Below are positions 24,383 through 33,606 of a DNA stretch of 43,591 nt, piece after piece. The position numbers were made by a program, and so were the translations under genes. Within the stretch, counting starts at the first letter, position 1; the number at the start of each line of letters is the position of its first letter. Below the pieces are notes generated by a model. The model saw only the letters and a list, made by a program, of their open reading frames with translations. It was not told the DNA's origin and searched no databases. This stretch comes from Desulfurococcales archaeon. GTDB taxonomy: Archaea > Thermoproteota > Thermoprotei_A > Sulfolobales > Desulfurococcaceae. Location: the NCBI GenBank assembly GCA_027002875.1, contig JALWZC010000090.1:1-43591 (forward strand), read 5' to 3'.

Positions 24383-25888
24383 TTAGGAGCGCTTATTCCT
24401 ATACAGTACTACCCCCTCAACGGCAATAATCAATACTAGTACACCGGCTACAGCCATTAATACTTCATCACTAATACCCCCACTCCTAGATACGTTATCG
24501 CCGCTACTACTCGTATTCTCCGGGCTACTTGGTATTGATTGGCTCGTCGTAGTTGTAACCTGGGTATTAGTAGGCATTGTTGCTTCGTGTGGCTGAGTAG
24601 TCGTTAATGGTGTAGTAGTTGTTGTCGACGTGTTCTCTGCCGGTGTCTCACTGTTAGCGGGTGGTTCTTCGAGTTGTATATCCGCTATATAATTCTTCAA
24701 AACCCATACACTCCCACTTATACCGTAAATGTATGGCGGGAACTTATCGTAGTGTTTCGATGCCTTCACCTCGGCGTGTAGGATGCCCTTATTCAACGAG
24801 TATGTTACTTCTACTTCGCTCGTCCCATAGGGTGCTACGTATACTATACCGTATTCTTCACCCTTGATCTCGAAGTTTATCCTTAGGGGTATCGGGGCTG
24901 GTTCGTTATATATGTTCTTCTTAGAATTATAGATCGTGTAGTCTAAGACGATGTGAGTCGTATTAGTCTTATTGCTTAGCAGTACTTTTACGTCCCCGAT
25001 CTTAGGCTTCCCCGTATCGCTGTTCGAAACCGCTATTGGTTCTAGCCAGTATTCGCCGTTTGGTTTCAGTATCAGTGTTATATAGTGGTATGGGTATCGT
25101 TTACATTTAGGCGCTCCTCCCCCACCCGTTATAATGTATAATGTTCCATCCTTCGGGCCTTGATCATAGCAGTGTATGTGTCCCTGAAGAACTATATCAG
25201 GCCTATACTGATTCAGGAGGGGTATGAGCTTATCCTGCACCCTACTAATAGCTTTACTAGCATCCCTACGGGGATAAACTGGTTCGTGGAAAGCAACTAT
25301 TAAGTGTCTATTCGTCTTGAAAGCATCGTTTACAAGCCAGTTCCTAACACTATCCCAATCACTATACCCAGCCCTTAAATTGATAAATACGATCCTCCAA
25401 CCAGGTATATCGTCCTTATAGTAGAGGTCGGGTGCTACGTGCTGCCTCCAATAAGTTACTCCCTCCCGGTTCGAGTCGTTGACGCCCGGCTTATTATTCC
25501 ATTCATGGTTTCCGGCAACAACCCAGAGGTTTGGCACGTTCTTGAAGGTTTGGATGAAGTGCTGGATCTGATCCACGTACCCGTTCCATACATGGTCTCC
25601 AACACCTATAACTGCGAAGGGATTAATAGTTACTAGTTCATCCTTTAAAACATATGTTACACCATTATACCTGACCTCACCAGATCTATCCGGCCTATTA
25701 TCGCCGAAAACAGCTAACGGGTACCAGGGTAGTGTTTGTGGTATTGGCTCCCGCTTACCAATACCCACGTCGGAGTAGCTACTGCCCGTATAAGCAGGGG
25801 CTAGCAATTGAACAGCTACTATGATAGATATTAAGGCTACAATGTAGGTTCTATACCTATGCTCTACGATCAATTTGTAAACACCCAT
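24383..25888 (-). CDS. Surface-anchored calcineurin-like metallophosphoesterase
   Basis: Likely hydrolyses phosphate esters outside the cell using two metal ions; the substrate is unknown. An N-terminal signal or anchor helix (about 14-32) precedes the phosphoesterase domain: Asp63 in FGDNRPD (Asn65 replaces the usual His of DxH), Asp98 in GVGDHVWNG, GNHEW at 126-130, His201 in AFHEPVYP and GHIHCYDQG with His237 and His239. After a beta-rich domain comes a Thr-rich stalk (about 415-465) and a C-terminal helix (about 475-495) ending in RNKRS. The architecture matches the stalk and anchor of the giant protein. The gene is monocistronic and convergent with the importer operon, which may suggest phosphate or nucleotide scavenging. 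The domain call is firm, the location well supported. Confidence 0.9.
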   Translation of the reverse strand: MGVYKLIVEHRYRTYIVALISIIVAVQLLAPAYTGSSYSDVGIGKREPIPQTLPWYPLAVFGDNRPDRSGEVRYNGVTYVLKDELVTINPFAVIGVGDHVWNGYVDQIQHFIQTFKNVPNLWVVAGNHEWNNKPGVNDSNREGVTYWRQHVAPDLYYKDDIPGWRIVFINLRAGYSDWDSVRNWLVNDAFKTNRHLIVAFHEPVYPRRDASKAISRVQDKLIPLLNQYRPDIVLQGHIHCYDQGPKDGTLYIITGGGGAPKCKRYPYHYITLILKPNGEYWLEPIAVSNSDTGKPKIGDVKVLLSNKTNTTHIVLDYTIYNSKKNIYNEPAPIPLRINFEIKGEEYGIVYVAPYGTSEVEVTYSLNKGILHAEVKASKHYDKFPPYIYGISGSVWVLKNYIADIQLEEPPANSETPAENTSTTTTTPLTTTQPHEATMPTNTQVTTTTSQSIPSSPENTSSSGDNVSRSGGISDEVLMAVAGVLVLIIAVEGVVLYRNKRS

Positions 25889-25958
25889 ATAGAGCCGAGC
25901 AATAATAGTATAACGTGCTCACTTAATATTTCTACCCATAACATGGAGTGTTTAGGAG

Positions 25959-26057
<99 letters not shown>

Positions 26058-26151
26058 ACAAGGCTTCATTATCAAATAGGTTAAAGGGAAATACTTGTTT
26101 TAAAACTCTACTCTTGGTCGGATCTTGAACATTGTTATCCTTTTGGAGGTT

Positions 26152-26251
26152 TGTTATATATATAAATGACATTTCCCTGAATTATTAAAAAAGTTACTAT
26201 ACTTAATAAATAATAACCCATTAATAACATAGTTATTGAACGTGAGTAGCA
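26152..26251 (+). promoter_or_regulatory. AT-rich upstream region of the KaiC-like gene
   Basis: Contains TTATATATATAAAT near 26152-26166 and CTTAATAAATAATAAC near 26199-26214, either of which could be a TATA box. The second would place transcription start about 15-20 bases before ATG 26252. Apart from the tRNA, no other gene is seen between 25889 and 26251. Confidence 0.35.
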
Positions 26252-27619
26252 ATGACCAATGCATCGTTTCCATACATTGATATTATTGATACTCTTTTAG
26301 AAGGACTTGAAGGGCCTTCACTAATAGTACTAAGGGGTTCAACCGGGACTGGTAAGGCATACATTATGAGCTCAATAATTAAGAGCTGGATCGATAGGAA
26401 TAAGGGGAGGGCTTCAATAATATTATTTATGATAAGTGATAAATTGGCCAGGACAGAATTAATGAAGCACGGTATCAACCCCTACGAATACGAGAATATA
26501 GGGCTAGCGAAATTTTTCAGCGTAACCGGTATATCTTCTGATCCTAGGGAGAGATTATCTCAACTCGTATCCGTTATCAGTAGTGCCGTAGAATTCGCCG
26601 GCAACGGGATCGTGGCTATTTATCCAGGAGACTTAGCGTTCGGGGGCTTATCCCTATATGACTTGGTGAATATTATAGGATTGATGACCGAAGCGATGAA
26701 CGACCATGAAACAAAATTCATTACTGCATTTACGCTCAACAACGATGAACGGGTAAGGCTTGCAAGGGATTTCCTCGAAGAAGTTGCCCAATATGTGTTC
26801 GAAGTAACAATGGAGGTCCCGGAAGCTGGTCCTCCGAGGAGGTATTTAACTATCATTAAGCCTCTAAGGGGTATCGGGATTATTCCTAGAACCCTCGAGA
26901 TAATCCCTACGCGAGAATCCGGGGTACTACTGGCTCACTACGGTATTGTGGGTGACTACGACGTAGAGATCGATCTATCAGACAAACTATTCACCGGTTT
27001 AGAATGGTTTGATAGATTAACAGGAGGACTTGTTAGGGGATCATCGATTCTAGTAACAGGCTTCACTGGGACGGGGAAGACGCTTTTATTATTATCCCTA
27101 GCCTATAATGTCGCGCAACTAGGTGAAAAAGTCCTATATATTAGCTTCGAAGAACCGCCAAGGCAGTTGATCGAGGCGGCGAGAGGTATAGGCTACGATA
27201 TTTATGGAGTACTTGATAGGATTAACATTATTAATATAAATCCTAGAAGCATAACGTTGACAACGCTGTTCAGCGAGGTTGTTAAACACATTAATGATTT
27301 CAGCATCATAGTTCTAGACGGGCTACACGCTTTATGGAAGGAGTTCGGAACTAGGTATCATAGGTTCCTAAGGGATATTACTTATTATATGAAGATGAAT
27401 AAGCGGACTCTACTCATGTCCAAGATAATATCTCGGAGGGAGCCAGCCTATACATGGCTTAGCAGTATTGTTGATGGAATAATAGAGTTGAGGATGAAGA
27501 GGGTGAACATGCATTATCAGAGGATACTTTGTTTGAAGAAGATGCGGTTGCACCCCGTAACTCCAAGGTGTTACAGGTACAGTATAGGTGCCGGTATAGA
27601 ATTACTGGATCAATTATAA
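26252..27619 (+). CDS. KaiC-like two-domain RecA-superfamily ATPase
   Basis: 455 residues with two RecA-like (KaiC) domains. The C-terminal domain looks active: Walker A GFTGTGKT (270-277), the SFEE catalytic glutamates (298-301) and Walker B IIVLD (352-356). The N-terminal domain has Walker A GSTGTGKA (29-36), where the last Ser/Thr is Ala, and FMISDKL in place of the FEE strand, so it is probably degenerate. Archaeal KaiC-like proteins are signalling ATPases with diverse partners. No circadian genes are nearby and none is implied. The gene stands alone between the tRNA and a convergent mini zinc peptidase, and its partner cannot be inferred here. Confidence 0.88.
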   Translation: MTNASFPYIDIIDTLLEGLEGPSLIVLRGSTGTGKAYIMSSIIKSWIDRNKGRASIILFMISDKLARTELMKHGINPYEYENIGLAKFFSVTGISSDPRERLSQLVSVISSAVEFAGNGIVAIYPGDLAFGGLSLYDLVNIIGLMTEAMNDHETKFITAFTLNNDERVRLARDFLEEVAQYVFEVTMEVPEAGPPRRYLTIIKPLRGIGIIPRTLEIIPTRESGVLLAHYGIVGDYDVEIDLSDKLFTGLEWFDRLTGGLVRGSSILVTGFTGTGKTLLLLSLAYNVAQLGEKVLYISFEEPPRQLIEAARGIGYDIYGVLDRINIININPRSITLTTLFSEVVKHINDFSIIVLDGLHALWKEFGTRYHRFLRDITYYMKMNKRTLLMSKIISRREPAYTWLSSIVDGIIELRMKRVNMHYQRILCLKKMRLHPVTPRCYRYSIGAGIELLDQL

Positions 27620-27644
27620 ACAGGTTAAACGTGTCCTGGGTATT

Positions 27645-28040
27645 TTAACCACTAAGCATTACCCGGTAGAATTTTATCGAGTCGGCAGCATATTTATTAG
27701 CTCCTTTCTCCGTTCCACGATGCTTGCCGTGTATCGATCGTAGGTGATGATAGAATTCGTGGAGGACTACGAAGGGATTCATATATTCATCACTACTGCG
27801 CAGATAAATAGTCCTATGCTTCGCGACATAGCATCCATATGCACTCTTGCACTTCTTTGGGAGACCTACTCGTATTTTAGGAGCCGGTATACCATAGTGT
27901 TTAGATAATATCAATACGGCCTCCTCAGTCCTGCCCTCCAAGATATACTTAACAGCCAGCGCTCTAACACCGGCATCCCCGGGTAAAGCCTCCAATACGA
28001 ACACCGTGGTAAATACTAGTAGCTGCATAGTATATAACAT
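27645..28040 (-). CDS. Small zincin-like metallopeptidase with HEFYH motif
   Basis: 131 residues. HEFYH at 94-98 matches the zinc-binding HExxH, and Glu111 in GTEKGANKYAAD is placed like the third ligand in compact zincins of the SprT or ImmA/IrrE sort. A hydrophobic N-terminus (MQLLVFTTVFVLEALPG) could be a short signal or part of a helix. Cys64 and Cys70 flank SAYG and might form a disulfide or bind metal. The start may be the ATG at 28040 or the next ATG, four codons in. The substrate is unknown. The motif is clear, the family name is not certain. Confidence 0.7.
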   Translation of the reverse strand: MLYTMQLLVFTTVFVLEALPGDAGVRALAVKYILEGRTEEAVLILSKHYGIPAPKIRVGLPKKCKSAYGCYVAKHRTIYLRSSDEYMNPFVVLHEFYHHLRSIHGKHRGTEKGANKYAADSIKFYRVMLSG

Positions 28041-28112
28041 TGCTAGAGGAATCCATATATCCGGTTAGGGTTAATGCCTAAATACCAAGTTGTTATCATG
28101 GTGTGTTAATAG

Positions 28113-28832
28113 TTGGATAAAATAATCGAGCTGATAAATGTTAAGAAAGCCTATAGGACCGGTAACATCGTAACATGGGGTCTTAGAGGGGTAGACTTAG
28201 TAGTTTATAGGCGCGATTACATCTCAGTAATGGGTCCCAGTGGTAGCGGTAAATCAACACTGTTAAACATGATCGGCCTCCTAGACGTCCCGAGTGAGGG
28301 GAAGGTTTTAATTGACGGAATAGACACTTCTAAGCTCTCATCCAAGAAGCTAGCATATCTGCGGAACCGGAAGATAGGCTTCGTATTCCAGCAGTTCAAC
28401 CTAATATCGAGGTTTACCGTGCTTGAAAACATCGAGTTACCCCTAGTAGTAAGAAGCATTCCCCGGCGGAAGAGGATTCCGAAAGTTAAGGAAGCATTAA
28501 AAATGGCTGGTGGGGAGGAATCATGGCTACCGAAGAAGCCTACACAGCTCAGCGGTGGGCAGCAGCAGAGGGTCGCTATCGCCAGGGCGATCGTTGGAGA
28601 CCCCGAGATATTACTAGCCGATGAACCCACGGGAAACCTTGATAGGAAGAGCGCTAAAACAGTAATAGAAACATTCACGGAGCTAAACAGGAGGGGGCAG
28701 ACGATAATAATTGTAACACATGACCCCGAAGTAGCTAATTGCACTAATAAAATATACCTTCTAAGAGATGGGGTAATAATCGGCCGGGAAGAGCCCGAGC
28801 CGGATAAATGTATTATTAGGACCGTTAAATAG
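28113..28832 (+). CDS. ABC ATPase of the LolD/MacB family
   Basis: 239 residues; TTG start. Walker A GPSGSGKST (41-49), Q-loop FVFQQFNL (90-97), signature LSGGQQQR (146-153), Walker B ILLADE (166-171), D-loop GNLD and H-loop VTHDPE are all intact. The SGxxSTLLNMIGLLD segment is typical of LolD, MacB and FtsE ATPases, which drive a FtsX-fold permease mechanically instead of moving a substrate through a channel. It is the first gene of a triad, 62 bp before the 1,558-residue surface protein, with the permease after that. Confidence 0.94.
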   Translation: MDKIIELINVKKAYRTGNIVTWGLRGVDLVVYRRDYISVMGPSGSGKSTLLNMIGLLDVPSEGKVLIDGIDTSKLSSKKLAYLRNRKIGFVFQQFNLISRFTVLENIELPLVVRSIPRRKRIPKVKEALKMAGGEESWLPKKPTQLSGGQQQRVAIARAIVGDPEILLADEPTGNLDRKSAKTVIETFTELNRRGQTIIIVTHDPEVANCTNKIYLLRDGVIIGREEPEPDKCIIRTVK

Positions 28833-28894
28833 TGTAATAACCCATAACAGCTATACGTGCTGGAGAATCATAACTTGATTTAAAGGTGTAATAG

Positions 28895-31800
28895 ATGAAT
28901 AAGTTTAGGGTTTTTCTAAACACGTTTACACTACTCTTAATCCTAACATCCATGTTCCCCGGCAATATATACTACGTCGAAGGATCCAGTAGTGGATCAT
29001 TCATTTACCATTACACGGTTTTCCAGTCAAGCAGTGGGGGAGAAGTATACCCGGGTAGTAGTGGGGCCGGGCTCAGGATCGGGGTACAGTATAATGGAAC
29101 AGTTAACGCGTCAACGGTCTACGGATGCATAACGCTGCCCAACGATTTAACACCGCGTACAGGCTGTAGCCCAGCCTACAGCTTAACGGGTAACCCGGTT
29201 GAAACCGTTGAGCCCGGTGATATAGTAGAGTTCCACTACACGATAGACGTCTCGAGAAACGCTACGCCGGGAACATATAGTGGATTATTAAACATTACAT
29301 ACACGCTACAAGGAAACTCATCGATACACAGCCAGATAATAATGTTCAACGTATCGATCACGGAGTACCCCGAGCCCAGTATAAGGGTTGTAAAAAACTA
29401 TTGGAGCCCTGCAGGATATCCGGGCAGTAATGGGGTAAGCCTAGTATTGATACTTGAGAACGATGGGGAATCAACGCTAGTAAATGGAGCCCTAGAACTA
29501 CACTTACCTCAAGGCTTCGAGCCCGGTGTAGTCCACGGATCCATTAATGGCTTGGCTCCAGATACTCGCTCAACAATAGTCTTCAACGGGATAAGCATTT
29601 ATCCAGACACTAAGCCTGGAAACTATACTGGTAGCCTAGTAATAGATGCACTGTACTCGACGAGCGATGGTGTAAGGTATAATAAGACGATCATGATCGA
29701 GTTCAACTTCACCGTTGATGAACCACCGCCGGTAAATATCGAAGTAGTAGATTACGGGTTAACGACGAATAACCCCTTTATCGGTACAATGTACACTAGA
29801 ATATACACTGTTTTCCAAAGCCTAGATAATGCATTGATCGAAGCAGGCCTAGCAATAGTTGAACTAGAGAACACATACTACGTTAACGGCAGCAGTAAGG
29901 CGTTGATAAGCATTAACACCCCTATAAGATATGGAGATACGTTCACGATACAAACACCTAGGCTCGTAGTCTCGGAAAACGATTCAACAATAATATACCG
30001 CATAACACTACACTTATTGATGAATAACAACGGAGTAGAATACTGGAACACCACTAGCATAATATTATTCATCAGGGTAACACCTCCAAACATCCAAGTA
30101 TACGTTACAGCAGCATATTGGGGTTCAGGGAAAGTATACCCTGGTACGAGTAGTGCATCTCTACACGTACGGTTACTAAACACGATGGACTCAACACTGA
30201 GGAATATCTATGCAGAACTACAACTACCCAGTGAAGCCTTCCTCGAGGACACAATACACAGCGGCCCCTACACGTTAACAGCTGGATCGATGGAGGAACT
30301 CGTTCTTAACGGAATAGATGTTAAGCCGGATGCAAAACCCGGAAACTACACTGTAAAACTCGTAATAACCGGAATTCTAGATGGTAATGATGGTTCATGG
30401 ATAAACGTAACGGTAAACTACACAATAATACTAGGGATAAGTGATCCAAGGCTTAAACCGCTGGAAAACATACTCTATGAATGGCCTGGTCAAAGACCCG
30501 TATTAGGAGCTCGGGGCTTAAGCTTAAGGATCACGTTGAACCTAACAATACAGTCGAGGATACTGTCGGGTACAGCTACCCTAATAATGCCTAAAGGCGT
30601 AGAGCATGGACCAACCGGCTTAAACAACATGACTATCCAACTACCACGGCTGAACTATGGAGAAATAGGCTCGATAACATTCACCGGTATAGACGTATCA
30701 AACAATACCCGGAACCCGGCAGTATTCGCTGTAAAATACGTTTACCTCCTAAGCATTAATGGTGCCGAATCATGGGTTAACCAGACAATAGTGTTTACAC
30801 AAGTATTCGGAAAACCAAGGTTAAACATATCAATAATTGATAGCGGATGGACAAGCCATGTGATGAGTAATGTATCGGTAAACGCTGGCTTCTACATTAC
30901 AATTCAGAGCTTGAGCAGGGATAGGATAAACCAACTAATAATAAACACTACACCACTCGGCAACGCATTCTTCGGAAACGGCCACAAATACACGGTTAAG
31001 ACTATAAGTTTGGCGTTAAACTATGGAGACACATACACGATCATGTTCAATGGTTTAACGATTAATACGAGTAGAGACAGCGTAGGATTTGAGATTAATG
31101 TTAAAGCGAGGCTTGAGACTGGGCAAGCAGTATACTATGCCCGTAGAATATACGCTTTGAGGCTACCGCTGAATAAAACTATTAGGCAAATAATCATCTA
31201 CAACCAGTACATAACAAGCAATAACCAGCCAGCAATGCTTCTACCCAATGAGAAGGGCTCAACACTCCGCTTAACGATACTAAACATCGGCCCGGAGAAC
31301 ATTGAGACCCTGAGGGCTGAGCTGAGGCTACCAAGTGGTATTTGGAGTTATAAACCAGTCGATACATGCTCGGGCTTAGCGGCCGGCTCAATCTGTGGCT
31401 TATCATACCCTATTGACACGGGGAGCATAATACCCGGCACCTATAATGCATCACTCGAATTAACTTACTCATTGAGTTCATCGGGCTCGATCCAGTACTA
31501 TCACGAATACTTGGAGATCAGACTAGTAGTCGACGACCCCGCTAATTATAAGCCGAGCCTATTATTGTTATCAAGATACTGGGGCACGGGTCAGCCAGCA
31601 TACACGTATCCCGGAGACAGTTATGCATCGTTAACTGTTAGGATACACAATACAGCCCACTACCCAGCTCACAACCCCATTGTAAGGCTAGTACCCCTCG
31701 ATAAATCGATCAGAGTTCTAGACGAGAATAAGACTTGTGGAACAATAGGATCAACAGGTACATGTATGCTGACATACCACTTAGATCTAAGAAACGCTCA

Positions 31801-33571
31801 GCCGGGCATTAAAACCTTTAAACTAGTAATAAGCTACTACGTTACAATTTATGGTTCGCTTAATAAGTTCGAGGATACTATAAGCTTCAACATAGATCTT
31901 CCGAGCCCCGAGACAATGATTAATGAACAAGCATTAATAGTTACGAGTAGTGGATGGCTGAATGATTGGCCGGTGTATCCCGGGGATAATGACACGGTGT
32001 ATACTGTTACGATCGCGAACCTATACCCGTACGCGATCGAGTCGATACTTGCAAAGCTACAATTACCGCCGGGTATGAGGGAGGCATACCATGGCTCACT
32101 AACAGCCTACACGGCCGGGCCCGTAGCGAGCTTGCAGGAGACTAGTATGAGCTTCCACATAGACATAGATGAAAACACAGAGCCAGGCACGTATACTGCG
32201 ACACTCATTCTCGAATACTATGTTGCAACGGATGGTTCGGGGTGGAGGGCTCGGTTAAACCTACCAGTAGTGATCAGGATCGATGACGAGAGGAATACGG
32301 TAATAGTTGCGCAGTATGGATGGATAGGCGGTGAACCAAGCCTAGACACCCATGGATCAAAATATTACGTACTCGTTAGGAACGACAAGGTACCAGTTAT
32401 TAAAGGCTCGATTCTAACCGTTAAGCTACCGCCGGGAATATATTCCTCGATGAATAGATCAAGTATAGTCGTCGCAACGCCATCAATGATCATACCCTCA
32501 ACAAGCATTAGGAGCCCAGCCCCTACGCCGCAGCAGTTATTATCAGTATTAACGCAGCAGGCAGCAATACCGACAAATCCATCGCTTGGAATAGGGGACT
32601 ACGCAGTCTATACGATGAGCCTAGTCTTGAATCTCTCAAAACCCGGAGTCTACACGTTGAATTCTACGCTGGACTTCATAGATCAATGGAGTACGAGGCA
32701 GAGGGTCGAGCTCGTAATCCCCCTAGTAATAACAGGTAAGCCGCCCGCACTAAATACTACGCTGACGAATACAACTATAGTAATACGCGGTGGTCGCGGC
32801 AGGGTTGGGCTAATCGTTGAGAATAACTATGATTCCCCGATATACAATGTATACATAGCCTTCATACCCGTATCACCGGTCCTAGTCCCGGATAATAATG
32901 TAAGATATTATAGGGTGATCAAGCCCCACGGCAGGGTTACAGCCTGGTTCAACCTAACCTATAACCCGGTGCAGGTTCCAGAGTCTTTTACCGGCGGATT
33001 AATAACTTCTAGCAACGGATTATTCAGGATCGGCATTATTTATAGGGATGCTAGCGGAGGAGTAGACTATTATAATACTAGTCTTACAGCAATAGTGAAA
33101 CCCTTCATAGATGTAGAGTTATCGAAAGATACAGCGGCAACCCTAACGGGTTCAACCCTAACCGTTAGCGGAGTAGTCATTAACTACGGGATCGCGCCTG
33201 CTAGGAGCGTTGAAGTAATAGGCTATTACTCGGGCAAAGCAGGATCAACATTTATAGGAGACGTAGACCCTGCAAGCCAGGCAGCTTTCAGGCTAGACGT
33301 AGAACTGGGTAATGGAGCAAGTGGTTTAACCAGTAATAACGTAATTGTTGTCGTCAAGTATCGGGATGACTACAATACACTATACACTAAGACATACGTC
33401 CTACAGATAAGGAGGACCGAGCAAGTAGTAACGACTACACCGCCCCCAAGGGGAGCTTCAGACTACCACATCCTAGTAATAACTCTCGTAGGATTATTCC
33501 TTCTAGGAGTATTCATACTATTATACAGGGTTATGAGGGCACACATGAAGAGGCTTACCGGCGGAAGCTGA
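28895..33571 (+). CDS. Membrane-anchored repeat protein of an ABC triad (S-layer-like, COG1361 type)
   Basis: 1,558 residues, ATG start with AAAGGTG seven bases upstream. Signal peptide 1-30; C-terminal membrane helix HILVITLVGLFLLGVFILLY (about 1522-1541) with a basic tail. Between them are about ten repeats of roughly 120-125 residues, each opening with Y(W/G)...YPG(S/T/D).G.SL.(V/I).(L/I).N (YPG at residues of about 51, 174, 414, 903 and 1027, with weaker copies between) and closing with a (K/T)PG.Y.(G/A).L segment. These resemble NEW3/CARDB-like beta-sandwiches of archaeal COG1361 proteins. Cys pairs occur in several units (for example CSGLAAGSIC, CGTIGSTGTC). It lies between the ATPase and permease of an exporter, so a role as external adaptor is likely but unproven. 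Confidence 0.9.
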   Translation: MNKFRVFLNTFTLLLILTSMFPGNIYYVEGSSSGSFIYHYTVFQSSSGGEVYPGSSGAGLRIGVQYNGTVNASTVYGCITLPNDLTPRTGCSPAYSLTGNPVETVEPGDIVEFHYTIDVSRNATPGTYSGLLNITYTLQGNSSIHSQIIMFNVSITEYPEPSIRVVKNYWSPAGYPGSNGVSLVLILENDGESTLVNGALELHLPQGFEPGVVHGSINGLAPDTRSTIVFNGISIYPDTKPGNYTGSLVIDALYSTSDGVRYNKTIMIEFNFTVDEPPPVNIEVVDYGLTTNNPFIGTMYTRIYTVFQSLDNALIEAGLAIVELENTYYVNGSSKALISINTPIRYGDTFTIQTPRLVVSENDSTIIYRITLHLLMNNNGVEYWNTTSIILFIRVTPPNIQVYVTAAYWGSGKVYPGTSSASLHVRLLNTMDSTLRNIYAELQLPSEAFLEDTIHSGPYTLTAGSMEELVLNGIDVKPDAKPGNYTVKLVITGILDGNDGSWINVTVNYTIILGISDPRLKPLENILYEWPGQRPVLGARGLSLRITLNLTIQSRILSGTATLIMPKGVEHGPTGLNNMTIQLPRLNYGEIGSITFTGIDVSNNTRNPAVFAVKYVYLLSINGAESWVNQTIVFTQVFGKPRLNISIIDSGWTSHVMSNVSVNAGFYITIQSLSRDRINQLIINTTPLGNAFFGNGHKYTVKTISLALNYGDTYTIMFNGLTINTSRDSVGFEINVKARLETGQAVYYARRIYALRLPLNKTIRQIIIYNQYITSNNQPAMLLPNEKGSTLRLTILNIGPENIETLRAELRLPSGIWSYKPVDTCSGLAAGSICGLSYPIDTGSIIPGTYNASLELTYSLSSSGSIQYYHEYLEIRLVVDDPANYKPSLLLLSRYWGTGQPAYTYPGDSYASLTVRIHNTAHYPAHNPIVRLVPLDKSIRVLDENKTCGTIGSTGTCMLTYHLDLRNAQPGIKTFKLVISYYVTIYGSLNKFEDTISFNIDLPSPETMINEQALIVTSSGWLNDWPVYPGDNDTVYTVTIANLYPYAIESILAKLQLPPGMREAYHGSLTAYTAGPVASLQETSMSFHIDIDENTEPGTYTATLILEYYVATDGSGWRARLNLPVVIRIDDERNTVIVAQYGWIGGEPSLDTHGSKYYVLVRNDKVPVIKGSILTVKLPPGIYSSMNRSSIVVATPSMIIPSTSIRSPAPTPQQLLSVLTQQAAIPTNPSLGIGDYAVYTMSLVLNLSKPGVYTLNSTLDFIDQWSTRQRVELVIPLVITGKPPALNTTLTNTTIVIRGGRGRVGLIVENNYDSPIYNVYIAFIPVSPVLVPDNNVRYYRVIKPHGRVTAWFNLTYNPVQVPESFTGGLITSSNGLFRIGIIYRDASGGVDYYNTSLTAIVKPFIDVELSKDTAATLTGSTLTVSGVVINYGIAPARSVEVIGYYSGKAGSTFIGDVDPASQAAFRLDVELGNGASGLTSNNVIVVVKYRDDYNTLYTKTYVLQIRRTEQVVTTTPPPRGASDYHILVITLVGLFLLGVFILLYRVMRAHMKRLTGGS

Positions 33572-33606
33572 GGATAAGATACAAAGGAGTTTATGGCTGA
33601 GGAGCC

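Noticed and set aside
26252-27619. A circadian clock gene kaiC
   Set aside because: No KaiA or KaiB genes and a degenerate first domain; archaeal KaiC-like proteins are generally not clock components.
28217-28744. Minus-strand frame of 175 codons
   Set aside because: It is antisense to a perfectly conserved ABC ATPase and has no recognisable domain.
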